Of a stretch of DNA of 64,000 nt, positions 1 to 11,177 are shown one piece after another (within the stretch, counting starts at the first letter, position 1; every line of letters begins with the position of its first letter). The notes under the pieces were generated by a model that was not told the DNA's origin, ran no database searches, and saw only the letters and a program-made list of their open reading frames with translations. Origin of the DNA: Trema orientale (taxonomy: Eukaryota > Streptophyta > Magnoliopsida > Rosales > Cannabaceae); NCBI GenBank assembly GCA_002914845.1, contig JXTC01000402.1, positions 86,076 to 150,075 of the forward strand, read 5' to 3'. The position numbers were made by a program, and so were the translations under genes.

Positions 1-167
1 GGTTCACATACATGTCGTGAATTTTTAAATTGGGCTACTTGACTTTTCCTATGATATTAACTGATGGGTGGTTATTCTTTTCTTTTGTATTTGTTTTCTT
101 CTTTGTTGAGTAGTAGTTGAGTAATCTCAATAAATTGGCAATTAACTTCTTCTGTTCACACTTCTGC

Positions 168-245
168 AGCCAATAGCTGTCCTTGGAGCTTCAATTAGTA
201 TAATATCATGCCCTGATCTCTCGAGGATGTGCAATGCAATACCCA
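168..245 (+). other. Possible host-gene exon (unidentified)
   Basis: A pyrimidine-rich tract ending in CAG (about 149-168) resembles a good 3' splice site. It is followed by about 26 codons without a stop, reading PIAVLGASISIISCPDLSRM and onward, which looks more protein-like than the AT-rich surroundings. The stretch runs into a MULE-type MITE whose 9-bp target duplication starts at 247, so the MITE may have inserted in or at the end of an exon. I do not recognise the protein. It could be chance. Confidence 0.2.
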
Positions 246-255
246 CAAGATATAG

Positions 256-546
256 GGGCTTATAGAAATATGACCAAATTTTGGGCCCAATTTTAGTAAA
301 TGTCATTTTTTCAAATGTTATAGCAAAATGTCCAGTATATATGCATATATACCAAGTGTAAAATTTTATATACCAAGTATAAAAAATTATATACCTAGTA
401 CATTTCAGTACACTAACTAAAATTGGTACATATGCGTATCTACCAAGTGCAAAAATATATATACCTGGACATTTAACTATAAAATTTTAAAAATGGACAT
501 CTACTTAATCAAATTTAAAATTTTGGTCATCCACCTAAATTTCTCC
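256..546. mobile_element. MULE-derived MITE with 9-bp target duplication
   Basis: The 291-bp element is flanked by AAGATATAG at 247-255 and 547-555, the 9-bp target duplication typical of Mutator-like elements (10 bp if the preceding C is counted). The left end GGGCTTATAGAAATATGACC and the reverse complement of the right end (GGAGAAATTTAGGTGGATGA) form imperfect inverted repeats. The left end matches the left ends of the large MULEs at 36046 and 55752. The interior repeats TATATACCAAGT several times, the reverse complement of the motif in the large MULE introns. It has no coding capacity and is a non-autonomous family member. Confidence 0.75.
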
Positions 547-555
547 AAGATATAG

Positions 556-2455
556 TCCTATAAACATGCACGATATCTACGTATAATAAATATAATAAGA
601 CTATTTAATACACAATTGGCCTATAAAATCCAAACAATTAGGTAAAATTAATCTTAAACAAACGTTTTTGGAGCAAAACACCCTAATATTAGAGGATATG
701 AGTTATGTCATACATACTGATAACGAAAGCCTCATTTCGAATGAAATTGAATAGTATAATTAGTAATTCAGATTCTACACTTATTTTTCCAACCGATTTA
801 GCATCTTGAATTGTACATGTCACACATATATATATTTATTCCAAAAATTTAGATTAATTCTGCATAATAATCATGAACTTTATATGTTTGAAAATAAATC
901 GTTAACTTCACAACATACGAAAATTATGTAAACAAGTCAACAATTTTTATATGACCCGAAGTTGAAAATAAAAAACTAATTTTGGCCCCGAAGTAGAAGC
1001 CAACTAACAAGATCGATTATAATATAATTAAAAATGCATGACTAAACTATGAATTAATTATTTATTAAAAATATCTATTACTACAGTACGAAAAGAAGTC
1101 AAAAAAACATGCTTGGGTTTTTGAAGAGTAGCAAGAATTGAGTAAGTTGCTAGGAGAAGACGGCTGGCTATCGAACGACTGGGCAACATTGATTAGAAAA
1201 CCCTCTCAAAAAACCCTCAAAGCCTTCTTTCTTTCCATTAATTTTCTTTTAGTTCTGATTTTTTTTTTTTCAAAACTAGCATTTATGCCCTTTGATTTCA
1301 CAACAAGTAAAGTTCCCATTACGATCGAGTAGGTATGACAGAACTAATATTCTCCAATATCAGGAGATTTTGCTTCAAAAAAGGAGTTCAAAAGTCAATT
1401 TTATTAAATTGTTGGACTTTAGTGGGTTTTTATTATTAAATAGCCATATTATAAAGAAAGAATTATTCTCTAATTAAAATTAATAAATCATTAAAAATCC
1501 AATAACTCATATATTGTCTCCGAATACTTGAAGTAGACGCTGCAAATGCAAGTTATAAATTAATAAAATTTATACTAGTTGATTTTTTGAGTCCTTACAA
1601 TATCTCAAAATAGAGAAAACAAATTTTCATCATCGAATTATAGATCCTAATATATCATAAGTACTACCAAACAATTTCTCCTTAGTCAACTTTTTACCGA
1701 TGATCCTCAAAATTTAGAAGAGAAAAATAAAAGAGTAAGCTAGAAAGTTTAGTAAGTAATCAGTAACCATAACTAGCTAGGTCAAGCATATATAGATAAA
1801 ATATAGATCAAGAATTTTTTTAGAACAAATTTAGTTTCGTAATTCAATACTTCTGAAATTGTCAAATCAAAATGACTTCAAAGTTATATACAAAAATGAG
1901 TTAGGATTTAGAATAATCGTTTCAATTTCATTCAATGATTAATAACACTTTCGAAAAGGATTGTACATTGATATCCATATATAGTTTCTTTTTTCTGGAT
2001 AAGTAGATAACCAGCTAATGGTATTGTGCTATGATTCATTGTTATCCACACTTGATGCTCCAAATAATCCATTTCGTCAATTGTATTGTGTTGGTGTATT
2101 CATTACACGGCCAATCTATGATCATACTCTTTCTACATATACATCGATTGAAAGTGTTTTTTGTCAGAAGTACAAATTAATTTGTTTAGGAATCTTGTTG
2201 ACGATGTGACATGTTGGTAGAGAGAATGGATATCTCTCATTTGGTCTGCAGATTAATTGTTAATTTCTATATATGTGTGCTCATTTCATGGAGTTGGATA
2301 TAGTACCCTGGACAGCCTAAAAATGCAAGATAATTCGCAGAACAGGTTAACATTATTAGTGTTACAGGCAACCTAAACTACAGAATGACAGGAGTTCATA
2401 TTCATTATGATAACATCAAGCTGAAGGTCGAAATATACAAACTCATGAATAATCA
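556..2455. other. AT-rich spacer, no gene seen
   Basis: The stretch is low-complexity AT-rich sequence. Short open frames of about 60 codons near 1138-1477 and 2018-2209 show no recognisable domain or splice context and look like chance. No RNA gene or element boundary was seen. Confidence 0.5.
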
Positions 2456-3240
2456 GGCATGTTTGGCCATTATTTTCTATTTTCTGTTCTTAAAGTTATA
2501 TTTTAAAAAATGAGAAAAACAAATTTTCTTTTATTGTTTTCAATAAACACTAGGTGTTCGATAAATATTTTCTAAAAGTCAGTTTTTAGGAAAAAATATA
2601 TATTTGATGAGTATAAAAAAAAATAATTCATATTGAGGAAAGAATATTAAGAGAGAGAAAATCATGAGAGTAAGGAGAGAGAAATTCAAGTGAGGGAATT
2701 AGGAGAGAAAAAGTCATAAGAGAAACGGTAATAAAAGATGAAAACAAGAGAGACAGCTATGAGAGAAAATAATGAGATAAAAAAATGATGAAAAAGAGTG
2801 AAAAGAGAGAAACTAATAAAAACACACAAAAGAAAGAAAGTTATATATAAGAATGCACGAGGAGGGAGAATAAACATAGAGAAAGTTGTAAAAGATAAAG
2901 TAGAAATAGAGAATGAGGAGAGATAATGTTATTAGAAAAATGAAGAGATAGAAAATGATGAGAGGAAATAAAGAGAAAGAAAGTGATTCGATAAAATGAT
3001 GAGAGAGAATATGATGCGAGAACATGAGACGAGAAAAAGTGATGAGAGAGAATAAGGAGAGAGAAAGTGATGAAAGAGAAATTTACGAGAGAATGTGTAT
3101 GTAAAAGTCATGTGAAAAATAATTTTTTATTTTATTTCAAGAAAAATACTTTGAAAACAATATTTTTTTGTTCTTTGAATTTTCTATTTTCTTTAACTCT
3201 GTTTTTAAGAACTTTTCTTAGAAAATAATACCAAACACCA
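2456..3240. repeat. Purine-rich MITE-like element (candidate)
   Basis: The ends are imperfect inverted repeats: GCATGTTTGGCCATTATTTTCTA on the left and, on the right, a sequence whose complement reads GGTGTTTGGTATTATTTTCT. The body (about 2640-3100) is a degenerate array of GAGAGAAA-type units interspersed with ATGATGAGAG. Hydrophobic open frames on the minus strand here are by-products of the purine bias. I could not fix a target duplication, and the right end could instead lie near 3312. Confidence 0.35.
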
Positions 3241-3498
3241 CTTATTACCAGAGAACAATTTTCTGTTTTTAAAAACAGAAAAATTACTTTTTAGTTATGA
3301 TGCCTAATGCCTAAGTAACTGAAGAAAATATCAGATTGTTCTTCAGCCTTATTTGAGCAATGACATAAGCCTCATTATTTTCATAATACATTACAAAATA
3401 AAACCAAGATAGTTCATCCATATAAACATCATAGTGAAAATTAATTTAGATATATATATATATATCAACGTGAAAATCAACATATAACTTTAAGGACA

Positions 3499-3641
3499 CA
3501 GATGTAGTCTCTTTAAAAGGACCGATCTCATTCATGTTTTAGTCAACACTGTCACGTTTTAACCAATATAGTATTGAACAAACGTGACATACGTTGGTCA
3601 AATCATAAATAAAACCGGTCCTGTAAAAGGGACTACATCTG
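3499..3641. mobile_element. Foldback MITE, about 143 bp
   Basis: The left end CAGATGTAGTCTCTTTAAAA and the complement of the right end (CAGATGTAGTCCCTTTTACA) match closely. The pairing continues inward through GGACCG and GTCAAC/GTCACG segments, so nearly the whole element can fold into one hairpin. It has no coding capacity. The superfamily is uncertain because no clean target duplication was found. Confidence 0.6.
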
Positions 3642-4748
3642 ACCTCTTTAACTTGCAAACCTTAGATAAGAAAAATTCTGCCCTGTCTGAACATATGGTC
3701 CCAAGCTAACTCCTTTTGGGTTTATAAATACATGTTAATAGAATATCTACAAGCGCATCTAATTTAAAAAGACAAAAAAAAAAAAAAATTAAACTTGAGT
3801 TGATCAAATTTTCGTGTCTGTTACATGACATTAATTATTTTAGTTCCAACAGGCACTTGGAGAGCAATATTCTTAGCTTAAAGTTAATGACATGAATATT
3901 ACAATGTTATCGGTTTGATGCTACTCTAAGCACTGTCTCCGAAAAACATCAACGGTTCCTCAACTGCGAGCTAAGAATAAGAACACATAAAAAACTAATA
4001 TAAGACTCAAATACTATAAAAATATCAAGTTAAAATTACTTTATTAACACGTACAAATTCAGGAGTTATTGCAACATCTTCAAGAGAAATCCAGTTGATC
4101 AATGTTACATTTTATTTTATTAATAATAAGCTTTTATGTCCCCTTACGTCATTCATTAATATGATATATTAAACGAAAAGATCTATTGTTAATATTGTAG
4201 ATCATTTATGACAGTAACAATTCATGTATGCCTTAGACATCTATATATATTGCACGCCAATATTGTCAAGTTTTCCGTAGTACACGTACAGAATAACTTA
4301 ATTAACCCGAAGGGATAAAAAATTACAAAATAATCATAACAAATTACAGGGGTCTTTGTCTATGTTCTCTGAATTAATGAATTTACTAGACGGATTTCTC
4401 AGTGGTGACGACTTTGTGATCAAAATTGTTCTTTTAAAAAATGCATTGACACACTGATCAAATTTCAAGAACATTCGTTCTTTTGAAAAATGCATTGATA
4501 TTTCAAAGTTAAAAGGCAAAATTTGGAGTCCTCGGCTATTGAAAAAGATGAAAAATCAAAGTGAGCTCAGTTGCTCTTGAGAAGACTCAAAAGACTGAAG
4601 ATTTTCAATTTTAGAATATCTAAGTTCGATCATGTGCTGACTATTGGCAAATATAGCAAAAATTATAGAAGAATTGGTTTCAATTAAAGGAAAGTTTCCT
4701 TAATATAACAAGGTTCATCTTGTACTGTTCTATAATCCGTGTTGATGT
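3642..4748. other. AT-rich spacer, no gene seen
   Basis: The sequence is mostly AT-rich. An inexact internal duplication of ACGAATGTTCTTGAAATT-like sequence is visible near 4420-4510. No coding exon, RNA gene or clear element boundary was found. Confidence 0.5.
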
Positions 4749-5133
4749 TGTTGAAATAATAAACTTGATTTGGTTATGAAGGCATCAACATATGACTTAT
4801 GACATCAAAAGTTAGATAAGCCAAAGGAAAAGAATGTTCCTTATGCTTCTTTCTCTCTTCACTTCACTCTTAGAAGCTTTGCTTCTTACTTGATGCTTAG
4901 AACTCAAATGGGGAGGAGTATTTATACTTGAATTTACTCTTCTTCCTCCACACTAAATGCTACAAGTAAAATAATACAAATAAATCTTAACCACACACTT
5001 GAACTAATACAAATCACACTAATCAAATTACTAGAAACTTCTCCTTAATGGACTTGGATCAAGTTTTGGACTAAACTTTAACTAATGAAATTGGGCTTTG
5101 AACTTGGGCACAAAGCAAGTTTATGATCCAATA
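4749..5133 (-). repeat. 3' LTR of copia A
   Basis: This is the reverse complement of the LTR at 10043-10422 over most of its length, for example the shared segment ACTTCTCCTTAATGGACTTG. It begins TGTTG and ends CCAATA where CCAACA would be expected. The first 100 bp (the U5 side) differ clearly from the 10043 copy, so the two LTRs may not come from one insertion. Confidence 0.7.
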
Positions 5134-5154
5134 TACTCTCTTAAACTTGTTTTA

Positions 5155-5839
5155 GGACCAGTTTGGTAGAGCTGTAGATTTTAAGAAAAACACTTTTAGC
5201 TGTGCAGAAGAAAAAATCCGCTATAACGTAAAGTAGCAGAGTATTTGGTAAACTGTAATTTTAAAGTGCTGTGACTTCGAAAAGCTGTATTAAAGTATTT
5301 GGTAAACTATATAACTGAATTATTGCGCAAATATAAAATGACCAAAATAAACATCATTATACAATTATGCATATTTATAGAAAGAGCTTACTAATATTTG
5401 TTACAATTATGCATATTTGTACATACTAAAGATATTAATACTTTTTTTTAAAAAAAAATTGATATGAAAATAAACTCAATTAAATTAGTTACTCAATTAA
5501 ATTTACTTTATTTTATTTCAATTTACTGTGAAGAGTATTTTAGTCAATTATGATTTAAATATATTAATATTTTTTAAAAAACATTGATATGAAAATAAAT
5601 TATATTAAATGTGTGGCATTTTTATTTTTAGGTTAGGGTATTTTAGTCATTATGATTTATTTATTAAAAGATAGTGTAGATTCCTGCATAATCTAAAAGC
5701 CAGAGCCGCCTCTTTTGGCTGTAGCTTTGTCAAAAATTATTGAATAATCTGATTTTCAGGTCTTTACCAAACACTTTTTAGCTCACAGATTGTTCGAAAA
5801 GTACTTTTAACTTGTTAAGAAGCTAAACTAAACTGGCCC
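5155..5839. mobile_element. PIF/Harbinger (Tourist-like) MITE nested in copia A
   Basis: The element is 685 bp, flanked by TTA at 5152-5154 and 5840-5842. Its ends are GGACCAGTTTGGTAGAGCTG and, as complement of the right end, GGGCCAGTTTAGTTTAGCTT. A TTA target duplication with GGGCC-type ends fits the Tourist group. It separates the purine tract of copia A from the RNase H region. The corresponding sequence in copia C at about 50510 has no such insertion, which independently supports the boundaries. Confidence 0.7.
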
Positions 5840-5842
5840 TTA

Positions 5843-7465
5843 TAACACCAAGCAAGTTTCTTAATCTTGTGAAATCTTCAAACTTGAGTGGCTTGGTGAA
5901 AATGTCAGCAATCTGATCATATGATTTGACATACTCCAATCGTACTTCTTTGCTTGCAATACATTCTCTTATGTTAATGATAGCGAGTGTCGATATGCTT
6001 GCTTCGGTCATGGAAGACTAGATTTTTAGCCAAAGCTATTGCTGACTTGTTGTCGATGCAAATCTCTATTTGCTCATTTTGAGGTATGTTCAACTCCTTC
6101 AACAACCTTCTTAGCCAAATTGTATGACTAACACACGATGTAGCAGCTACGTACTCAGCTTACCCAGGTGAAGGCGATTTCTCTCATGAAGAACAGAAAA
6201 CCAGTTCTGCTTTTTCGATCATCGATATCTCCGGCCCAATCACTATCACTGTAACCAACGAGTTTGTAATCATTGGAAACTGAATAGAACAAGCCAAGAT
6301 TGATCGTACCTTTTAGATAACGGAGAATTCTCTTTGCAGTTTTAAAGTGAGTGGTTATTGGAGTTTCTATGTGACGACTCACTAGTCCAGTTGCATAGAG
6401 AATGTCATGTCTTGTACATGTCAAGTACCAGAGGCATCCAACAAGGCTCTTGAAGAGTGTTGGATCCACCTTTTTTGCTTCATCATCTTTGAATAATTTT
6501 ATTTTGCACTCCACCAGTGTACGTATTGGCTTGCAATCATAGATATTGAACTTCTTCAGGATCTCTTTTATATAGCTTTCTTGAGAGATGAAGATACTTT
6601 CTTTCTTTTGCTTAACTTCTATGCCGAGGTAGTATGTCATAAGTCTGATGTCTGTCATTTCAAACTCATGTGTTATTACTCTCTTGAATTTATCGAACAT
6701 CCTTGGATTACTTTCAGTGAATATGAGATCATCCACGTACAAGCATATGACTAGAATGTCTCTATCTTTGGTTTTAACATATAGAGCATGTTCATAAGGG
6801 CACTTAGTGAAGCCATTCTCTTAGAAATATTGGTCGATTCGGCTGTTCTATGCTCTTGGTGCTTGCTTTAGCCCGTAGAGAGCCTTCTTCAGCTTCAACA
6901 CCTTGTCTTTATGTCCTTTTATCTCATAACCCAATGGTTGTTCAATATAGACTTCTTTTTCAAGAACTCCATTCAGAAATGCAGACTTCACATCCATCTG
7001 ATGGATCTTCCATTTGTTCTGAGCAGCAAGAGAAATAATTAGTCTTATAGTTTCTAATCGTGCAACAAGAGCAACTACCTCGTCATAGTCAATTCCAGCT
7101 CTTTGACTATAGCTTTTTGCTACAAGCCTTGCTTTGTATCTTTCTACCTCTCCATTTGCATTTTTCTTTACCTTATACACCCATTTTACACTGATAGCTT
7201 TATGACCTTTGGGAAGAGTGGATAGTTCCCAAGTGTCATTCTTCTCTATGGCTTTGACTTCTTCATTCATCGCATTCCTCCACTTTTCATCTTGTACAGC
7301 CTTTTGGAATTTCACCAGTTCACAATCAGCAAAGAGGCAAAATAGAGTGAAGTTTTCGAGTCTATCGGTCACCTCATACAGATCTTCAAGTCTTCTTGTC
7401 CGTTCTTCATGCCACTCGGTTAAGAAAGATGGCTGTGAATCTTCATGAGTGGATAATGTTGGCAA
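5843..7465 (-). pseudogene. copia A reverse transcriptase and RNase H, broken
   Basis: The stretch at 7465-6848 carries the conserved N-terminal copia RT block (WRNAMNEEVKAI, WVYKVKKN, YKARLVAKSY, HQMDVKSAFLNG, LKKALYGLKQ). The stretch at 6742-6155 starts with the catalytic YVDD (MYVDDLIFT) and continues into the RNase H region (YSDSDWAGDIDDRKS). The stretch at 6011-5843 holds the end of RNase H (DQIADIFTKPL). Stops and frame breaks separate the segments, for example near 6820 and 6155. The protein would copy element RNA into DNA, but this copy cannot make a continuous product. Confidence 0.85.
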
Positions 7466-7495
7466 AGTAAGTGGAGTAGTAGCCTCTTGATGGAC

Positions 7496-8447
7496 TTATC
7501 TTGCTTGCTCTGCTAGTATTTCGTCATCTTTAAATTGTGGAAAGAAATTGTAATCATTTGTTTGAGAACCAAAGTCCCATTCACCTTCTTTATTGTATAT
7601 TATATCTCGGCTGATGATTATTTTTCTATTGTTGGGATTGTATAACTTATAACCTTTGGAGTTAGTGTCGTAACCGATGAAAATGAACTTCTCGCTTTTA
7701 TCATCAAGCTTAGTTCTATATTTTTTTGGCACATGCACATGGGCTATGCTTCCAAAGACTCTTAAGTGGGAGATCCCAGGCTTACTTCCACTCTATGCTT
7801 CTTGTGGTGTCTTTCTCCACACACTTCTTGTTAGAGATCAATTGGGTAAGTAGACCGTACATGGAATAGCTTCTGCCCAGAACTCTTTTAGGTAATCTCT
7901 TACTTTTCGGCATATTTCGAGCCATGTTGAGGATGGTCCGGTTCTTCCGTTCTGCCACACCATTCTGCTGGGGGGATCTTAGAACAGTTAAGGGTCGTCG
8001 AATTCCATTTGCTTCACAGAATTCTTGGAACTCTTTTGAAGTGAATTCTCTTCCTCTGTCAGATTTCATGGCTTTGATCTGAAGACCGCTTTCTTTCTCT
8101 ACCGCAACCTTGAACTTCTTGAAAGCTTCAAAGACTTCTGATTTTTGCTTCAAGAAGTATACTCAAGTCTTTCTTGAGAAATCGTCAATGAAGAGCAAGA
8201 AGTAATTGCTTTTACCGAAAGAACTTAGTTTAATGGGACTGCACACATCTGTATGCATGAGCTCTAATGGCTTTCGGGCTCTTGAATTTGACTCTTTTGG
8301 AAAGATTTTCCTGAATTGCTCCCCGAGTAAGCATCTTTCACAAAGCTGATTAGGATGATTGATGCTTGGTAAGCCTCACACCATCTCTTTCTTAGATAGT
8401 AGCTCTAGTCCTCCAAAGTTGAGATGCCCAAATCTCAAATGCCACAG
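7496..8447 (-). pseudogene. copia A integrase, broken
   Basis: The segment at 8153-7782 contains the integrase core with MKSDRGREFTSKEF (second catalytic Asp) and SPQQNGVAERKNR (catalytic Glu). The segment at 7738-7496 matches the C-terminal copia integrase region (KYRTKLDDKSEKFIFIGYD). Sequence at 8154-8447 still resembles the zinc-binding and first-Asp part but is crossed by stops. The protein would insert cDNA into the chromosome; this copy is inactive as read. Confidence 0.8.
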
Positions 8448-9857
8448 TCATGATGAATACTTATAACATGCTTTGAGACATTTTGTCACATCATTTTGAA
8501 TGTCAAACAAGAACATTCTATTTCCTGACATAGGCACCTTGGCAATCAAGTTTATGTTATTATCTCTTATAGAAAGACTATAATTTTTCAAGTGAATATT
8601 ATAGCCTTTCTCTAAGAGTTGTCCCATACTCAAAATGTTTATTTCCATTGTAGGTACATAATAAACATTTGAAATAAATTGATGTCCCCCATTTTTCAAA
8701 CGGATAAGAATTTTACCTCTTCCTTTTACTGCTACTTTTGAATCATCACTGAAAGAAATATTCCCACTGATTGATTCATTAAGCTCCACGAACATTGATC
8801 GACGCCCACATATATGATTGCTAGCATCGGTGTCAAGATACCATGTGTTATCTTGACGTTCGTTGTTGTCGTTATATGCGAGTAGCACAGTGCCATTCTT
8901 TTCTCTCTTCTCTTCAACTTAATTGACGTTCTCTTCAATTTTGCTATTGGGTGCTCTACATTCTCTAGCATAATGGCCAAACTTGTGACAATTAAAACAT
9001 TCAACTTGAGACTTTTCATGTCTCAAGTTCATTCGACCACTACCACAACCTCTTGTAGAGCTTTCTTCTCTTTCGAAATTGCTGATATGATAATTATGAT
9101 TGTTGTTGGAATTCCAACCTCGTCCACGACCTCGACTTGTACCATGTCCTTGTCCTCGTGCTTGTCCTCTACCACGATCACGTTGATCTCTTTCACTACA
9201 TTGGCTATCTCCTTTCTCTGTGACTTGTGTCTTGAGAAGCTACTGTTTGAAATTTGGCTCCTTCTTTTTCTTTTCTTCGTGAGCTTATAAGGAACTCAAG
9301 AGTTGTTCTATCGTCATGACTCCCAAATCTTCAGTTTCTTCGATGACAATAACAATATTCTCGAACTTTGGATCTAACGATCGAATAACTTTTCCATGAT
9401 CGTAATATTTTCTAGTTTCTCACCATTTCTTTTCATTTGATTGGAAAATGGCTAAGACTCTTGAAAAGTAGTCAGAAACTGACTCAGTCTCCGTCATGTG
9501 TAGCAAATCAAACTCTCCTCTTAGAGTTTGAAGGCAGAACCTTTTAACTTTTTCTTCTCCCTTATATGAAATTTGAAGTTTCTCCCATGCTTCCTTGGTA
9601 GAGGTTGCACTTGAGATTTTCTCAAACCCATCGTCATCTAAAGCTTAGTAGATGAGGAAGAGAGCCTTTTTGTCTCTCTTACTATCCTTTTGTGTTGAGG
9701 ATAGTGTCGCCTCATCACTTGGCTCTTTGTAGCCTTTCTCTACTACCTCCCAAACATCATGTGCTCGAAGGAGGACCTTTATTTTGATAGTCCAATTATC
9801 AAAATTGCTACCTTGGAGTGGTGGAACTTGAAGAGATGCTAAATTGTCAGTAGCCAT
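8448..9857 (-). pseudogene. copia A gag and protease, broken
   Basis: The start at 9857 gives MATDNLASLQVPPLQGSNFD, a copia-type gag N-terminus. A frame break follows about 70 codons later. Near 9000-8940 a zinc knuckle CFNCHKFGHYAREC fits CX2CX4HX4C and is in frame with the protease (8888-8448), except for one TAA. The protease motif is LDTDASNHICG; the invariant Gly after Asp-Thr/Ser is replaced by Asp, a G-to-A change. Gag would package the RNA and protease would process the polyprotein. Confidence 0.8.
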
Positions 9858-10042
9858 AGCTCTTAACAGAGTGAGCTTTTGGAAATTCGACTACACGGAT
9901 GGATCCGTAACATCAAAAAACCTTAAGATTGACTATTATATCAACTTAGTCAAAGTCAATGGTCAAAGGTCAACGGCTCAGTCAATGATAGTCAACGGCT
10001 TGGTCAGCACCTGAGTCACGGCTCAGTCAAATTTTTAAGCAC
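9858..10042 (-). promoter_or_regulatory. copia A leader with TTGAC (W-box-like) cluster
   Basis: On the sense (minus) strand, the leader upstream of gag carries several TTGACY motifs between 9940 and 10030, seen on the plus strand as AGTCAA or GGTCAA. TTGACY is the core bound by plant WRKY factors. The leader of copia C has a denser version of the same array. A regulatory role is inference; no expression evidence is available here. Confidence 0.35.
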
Positions 10043-10699
10043 TGTTGGATCATAAACTTGTTTTGAGCCCAAGTTCAAAGCCCAACTTCATTAGTTAAAT
10101 TTTAGTCCAAAACTTGATCCAAGTCCATTAAGGAGAAGTTTCTAGTACTTTGATTAATGTGTTTTGTATTAGTTTAAGTGTGTGGTTAAGATTTATTTAT
10201 ATTATTTTATTTTTAGCATTTTGTGCAGAGGAGGAAGAGTGAATTCAAGTATAAATACCCTTGAGTTCTAAGCATCAAGTAAGATGTAAAACTTCTAAGA
10301 GTGAAGTGAAGAGAGAAAGAAGCATAGCTTCTACTGAGTGAGTGAACTTAAAGAGTGAAATTGAGAGTTTTTCTCTTGTAATAATATTTAAATGAGTAAT
10401 AAAGTATATTTTATTTCCAACAAAGTGGTATCAGAGCAAAGTTTGATAACAAACTTGGCTGATCTTGTAAGTCTTCTAATCAATATTTAATACTCTTAAA
10501 TGTTATTTTACAGATCATACATGTGAAGGTTTGCTCTCTTCTATATTTAAAGACCACTCAAGAGTAGCTTTAGGTAGAGAGACTACTTATTGTATTTCGG
10601 CTATTGAGTGTAAAAGTCTCATGAAAAATATGAAACAACTTTTTCCTCTTTTGCTTGATTAATCTCTCCATCTCATGAGGAACATGAAAGCTTGGGTAT

Positions 10700-10700
<1 letters not shown>
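10043..10700 (+). mobile_element. Plus-oriented copia LTR with PBS, truncated
   Basis: The LTR at 10043-10422 runs TGTTGG to CCAACA. Three bases later comes TGGTATCAGAGC at 10426-10437, the usual initiator-tRNA-Met primer-binding site. About 260 bp of leader-like sequence follows, but no gag in this orientation. The LTR abuts the leader of copia A directly and points the other way. It looks like the surviving 5' end of a second element of the same family, nested head-on into copia A, or the product of an inversion. Confidence 0.7.
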
Positions 10701-10702
<2 letters not shown>

Positions 10703-10734
<32 letters not shown>

Positions 10735-10753
10735 CTTCTTCTTCTTCTTCTTG
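10703..10753. repeat. (CT)n and (CTT)n microsatellite
   Basis: A run of about 14 CT units (10704-10730) is followed by about six CTT units to 10753. It marks the point beyond which the leader of the plus-oriented copia can no longer be followed. Confidence 0.9.
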
Positions 10754-11069
10754 ATTGTTTCTCTCCATATCCCTCTCTCTCCACCTCTCTATTTCTCTTT
10801 TTCTTAACAGCCTTTATACTGTTTATTAAAAACCTCTATTAGAAATAAGTTTGGTAATGATAGGTGGAGAGTTTTTAGGATTTTGAAGGTAAATAAATAA
10901 GGTTTTTTTTTTTCAAGAATATTTTTTTATGGTGGATAATGAGTGATGTTTGCAGGAGGACTATAATACTGATCTAGGCAATAATGAGCTAAAAATTCTA
11001 TATTTTGGTGTATTCATCATCTTCTTAATGTCTTATAAATCTTGTTGTCACGTCGTAAATCAAACTAAT

Positions 11070-11177
11070 CTTGACGTATGGTCAAGACCAACTTGACCTT
11101 CGGTCAAAATCATCTTGACTTTCGATCAATATAATACTGACCTTTAGGATCAATTTAATCTTGACCTGTATTCAAAA
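11070..11177. repeat. Five-unit ~22-bp repeat of CTTGAC...GTCAA palindromes
   Basis: Units begin near 11070, 11092, 11114, 11137 and 11160. The first reads CTTGACGTATGGTCAAG and the second CTTGACCTTCGGTCAA; later ones are degenerate. Each of the first units is itself an inverted repeat of the TTGAC core. The array sits in non-coding spacer about 2.3 kb beyond the truncated 3' end of the NB-ARC gene. Function is unknown. Confidence 0.6.

Larger units (their letters stand above)
4749..10042 (-). mobile_element. Ty1/copia retrotransposon A, decayed
   Basis: The element reads gag, protease, integrase, RT and RNase H from 9857 down to about 5843 on the minus strand. This order (integrase before RT) defines Ty1/copia. 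It has a minus-oriented 3' LTR at 4749-5133 followed by a purine tract (5134-5150, read on the minus strand). A Tourist-like MITE sits between this tract and RNase H. The reading frame is broken many times and the protease motif reads DTDA instead of DTGA. At the 5' side the leader stops at 10042 against an LTR of the same family in the opposite orientation, so no normal 5' LTR is present. The proteins closely resemble those of copia C at 50-55 kb. Confidence 0.85.

Noticed and set aside
2686-3025. Hydrophobic minus-strand open frames resembling membrane proteins
   Set aside because: They are translations of the purine-rich GAGAGAAA repeat; composition alone explains the Phe/Ser/Leu richness.
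7209-7448. Plus-strand open frames over the copia pol regions (also 6850-7038, 13500-13730, 13962-14285, 51325-51588)
   Set aside because: They lie opposite conserved RT or NB-ARC coding sequence and show no domain of their own.
4749-9857. Endogenous pararetrovirus instead of a retrotransposon
   Set aside because: LTRs, the integrase-before-RT order and the absence of movement or coat-protein motifs identify Ty1/copia.
10426-10437. tRNA gene from the tRNA-like word TGGTATCAGAGC
   Set aside because: It is only the primer-binding site of a retrotransposon; no cloverleaf arms or B-box follow. No tRNA gene was recognised in the window.
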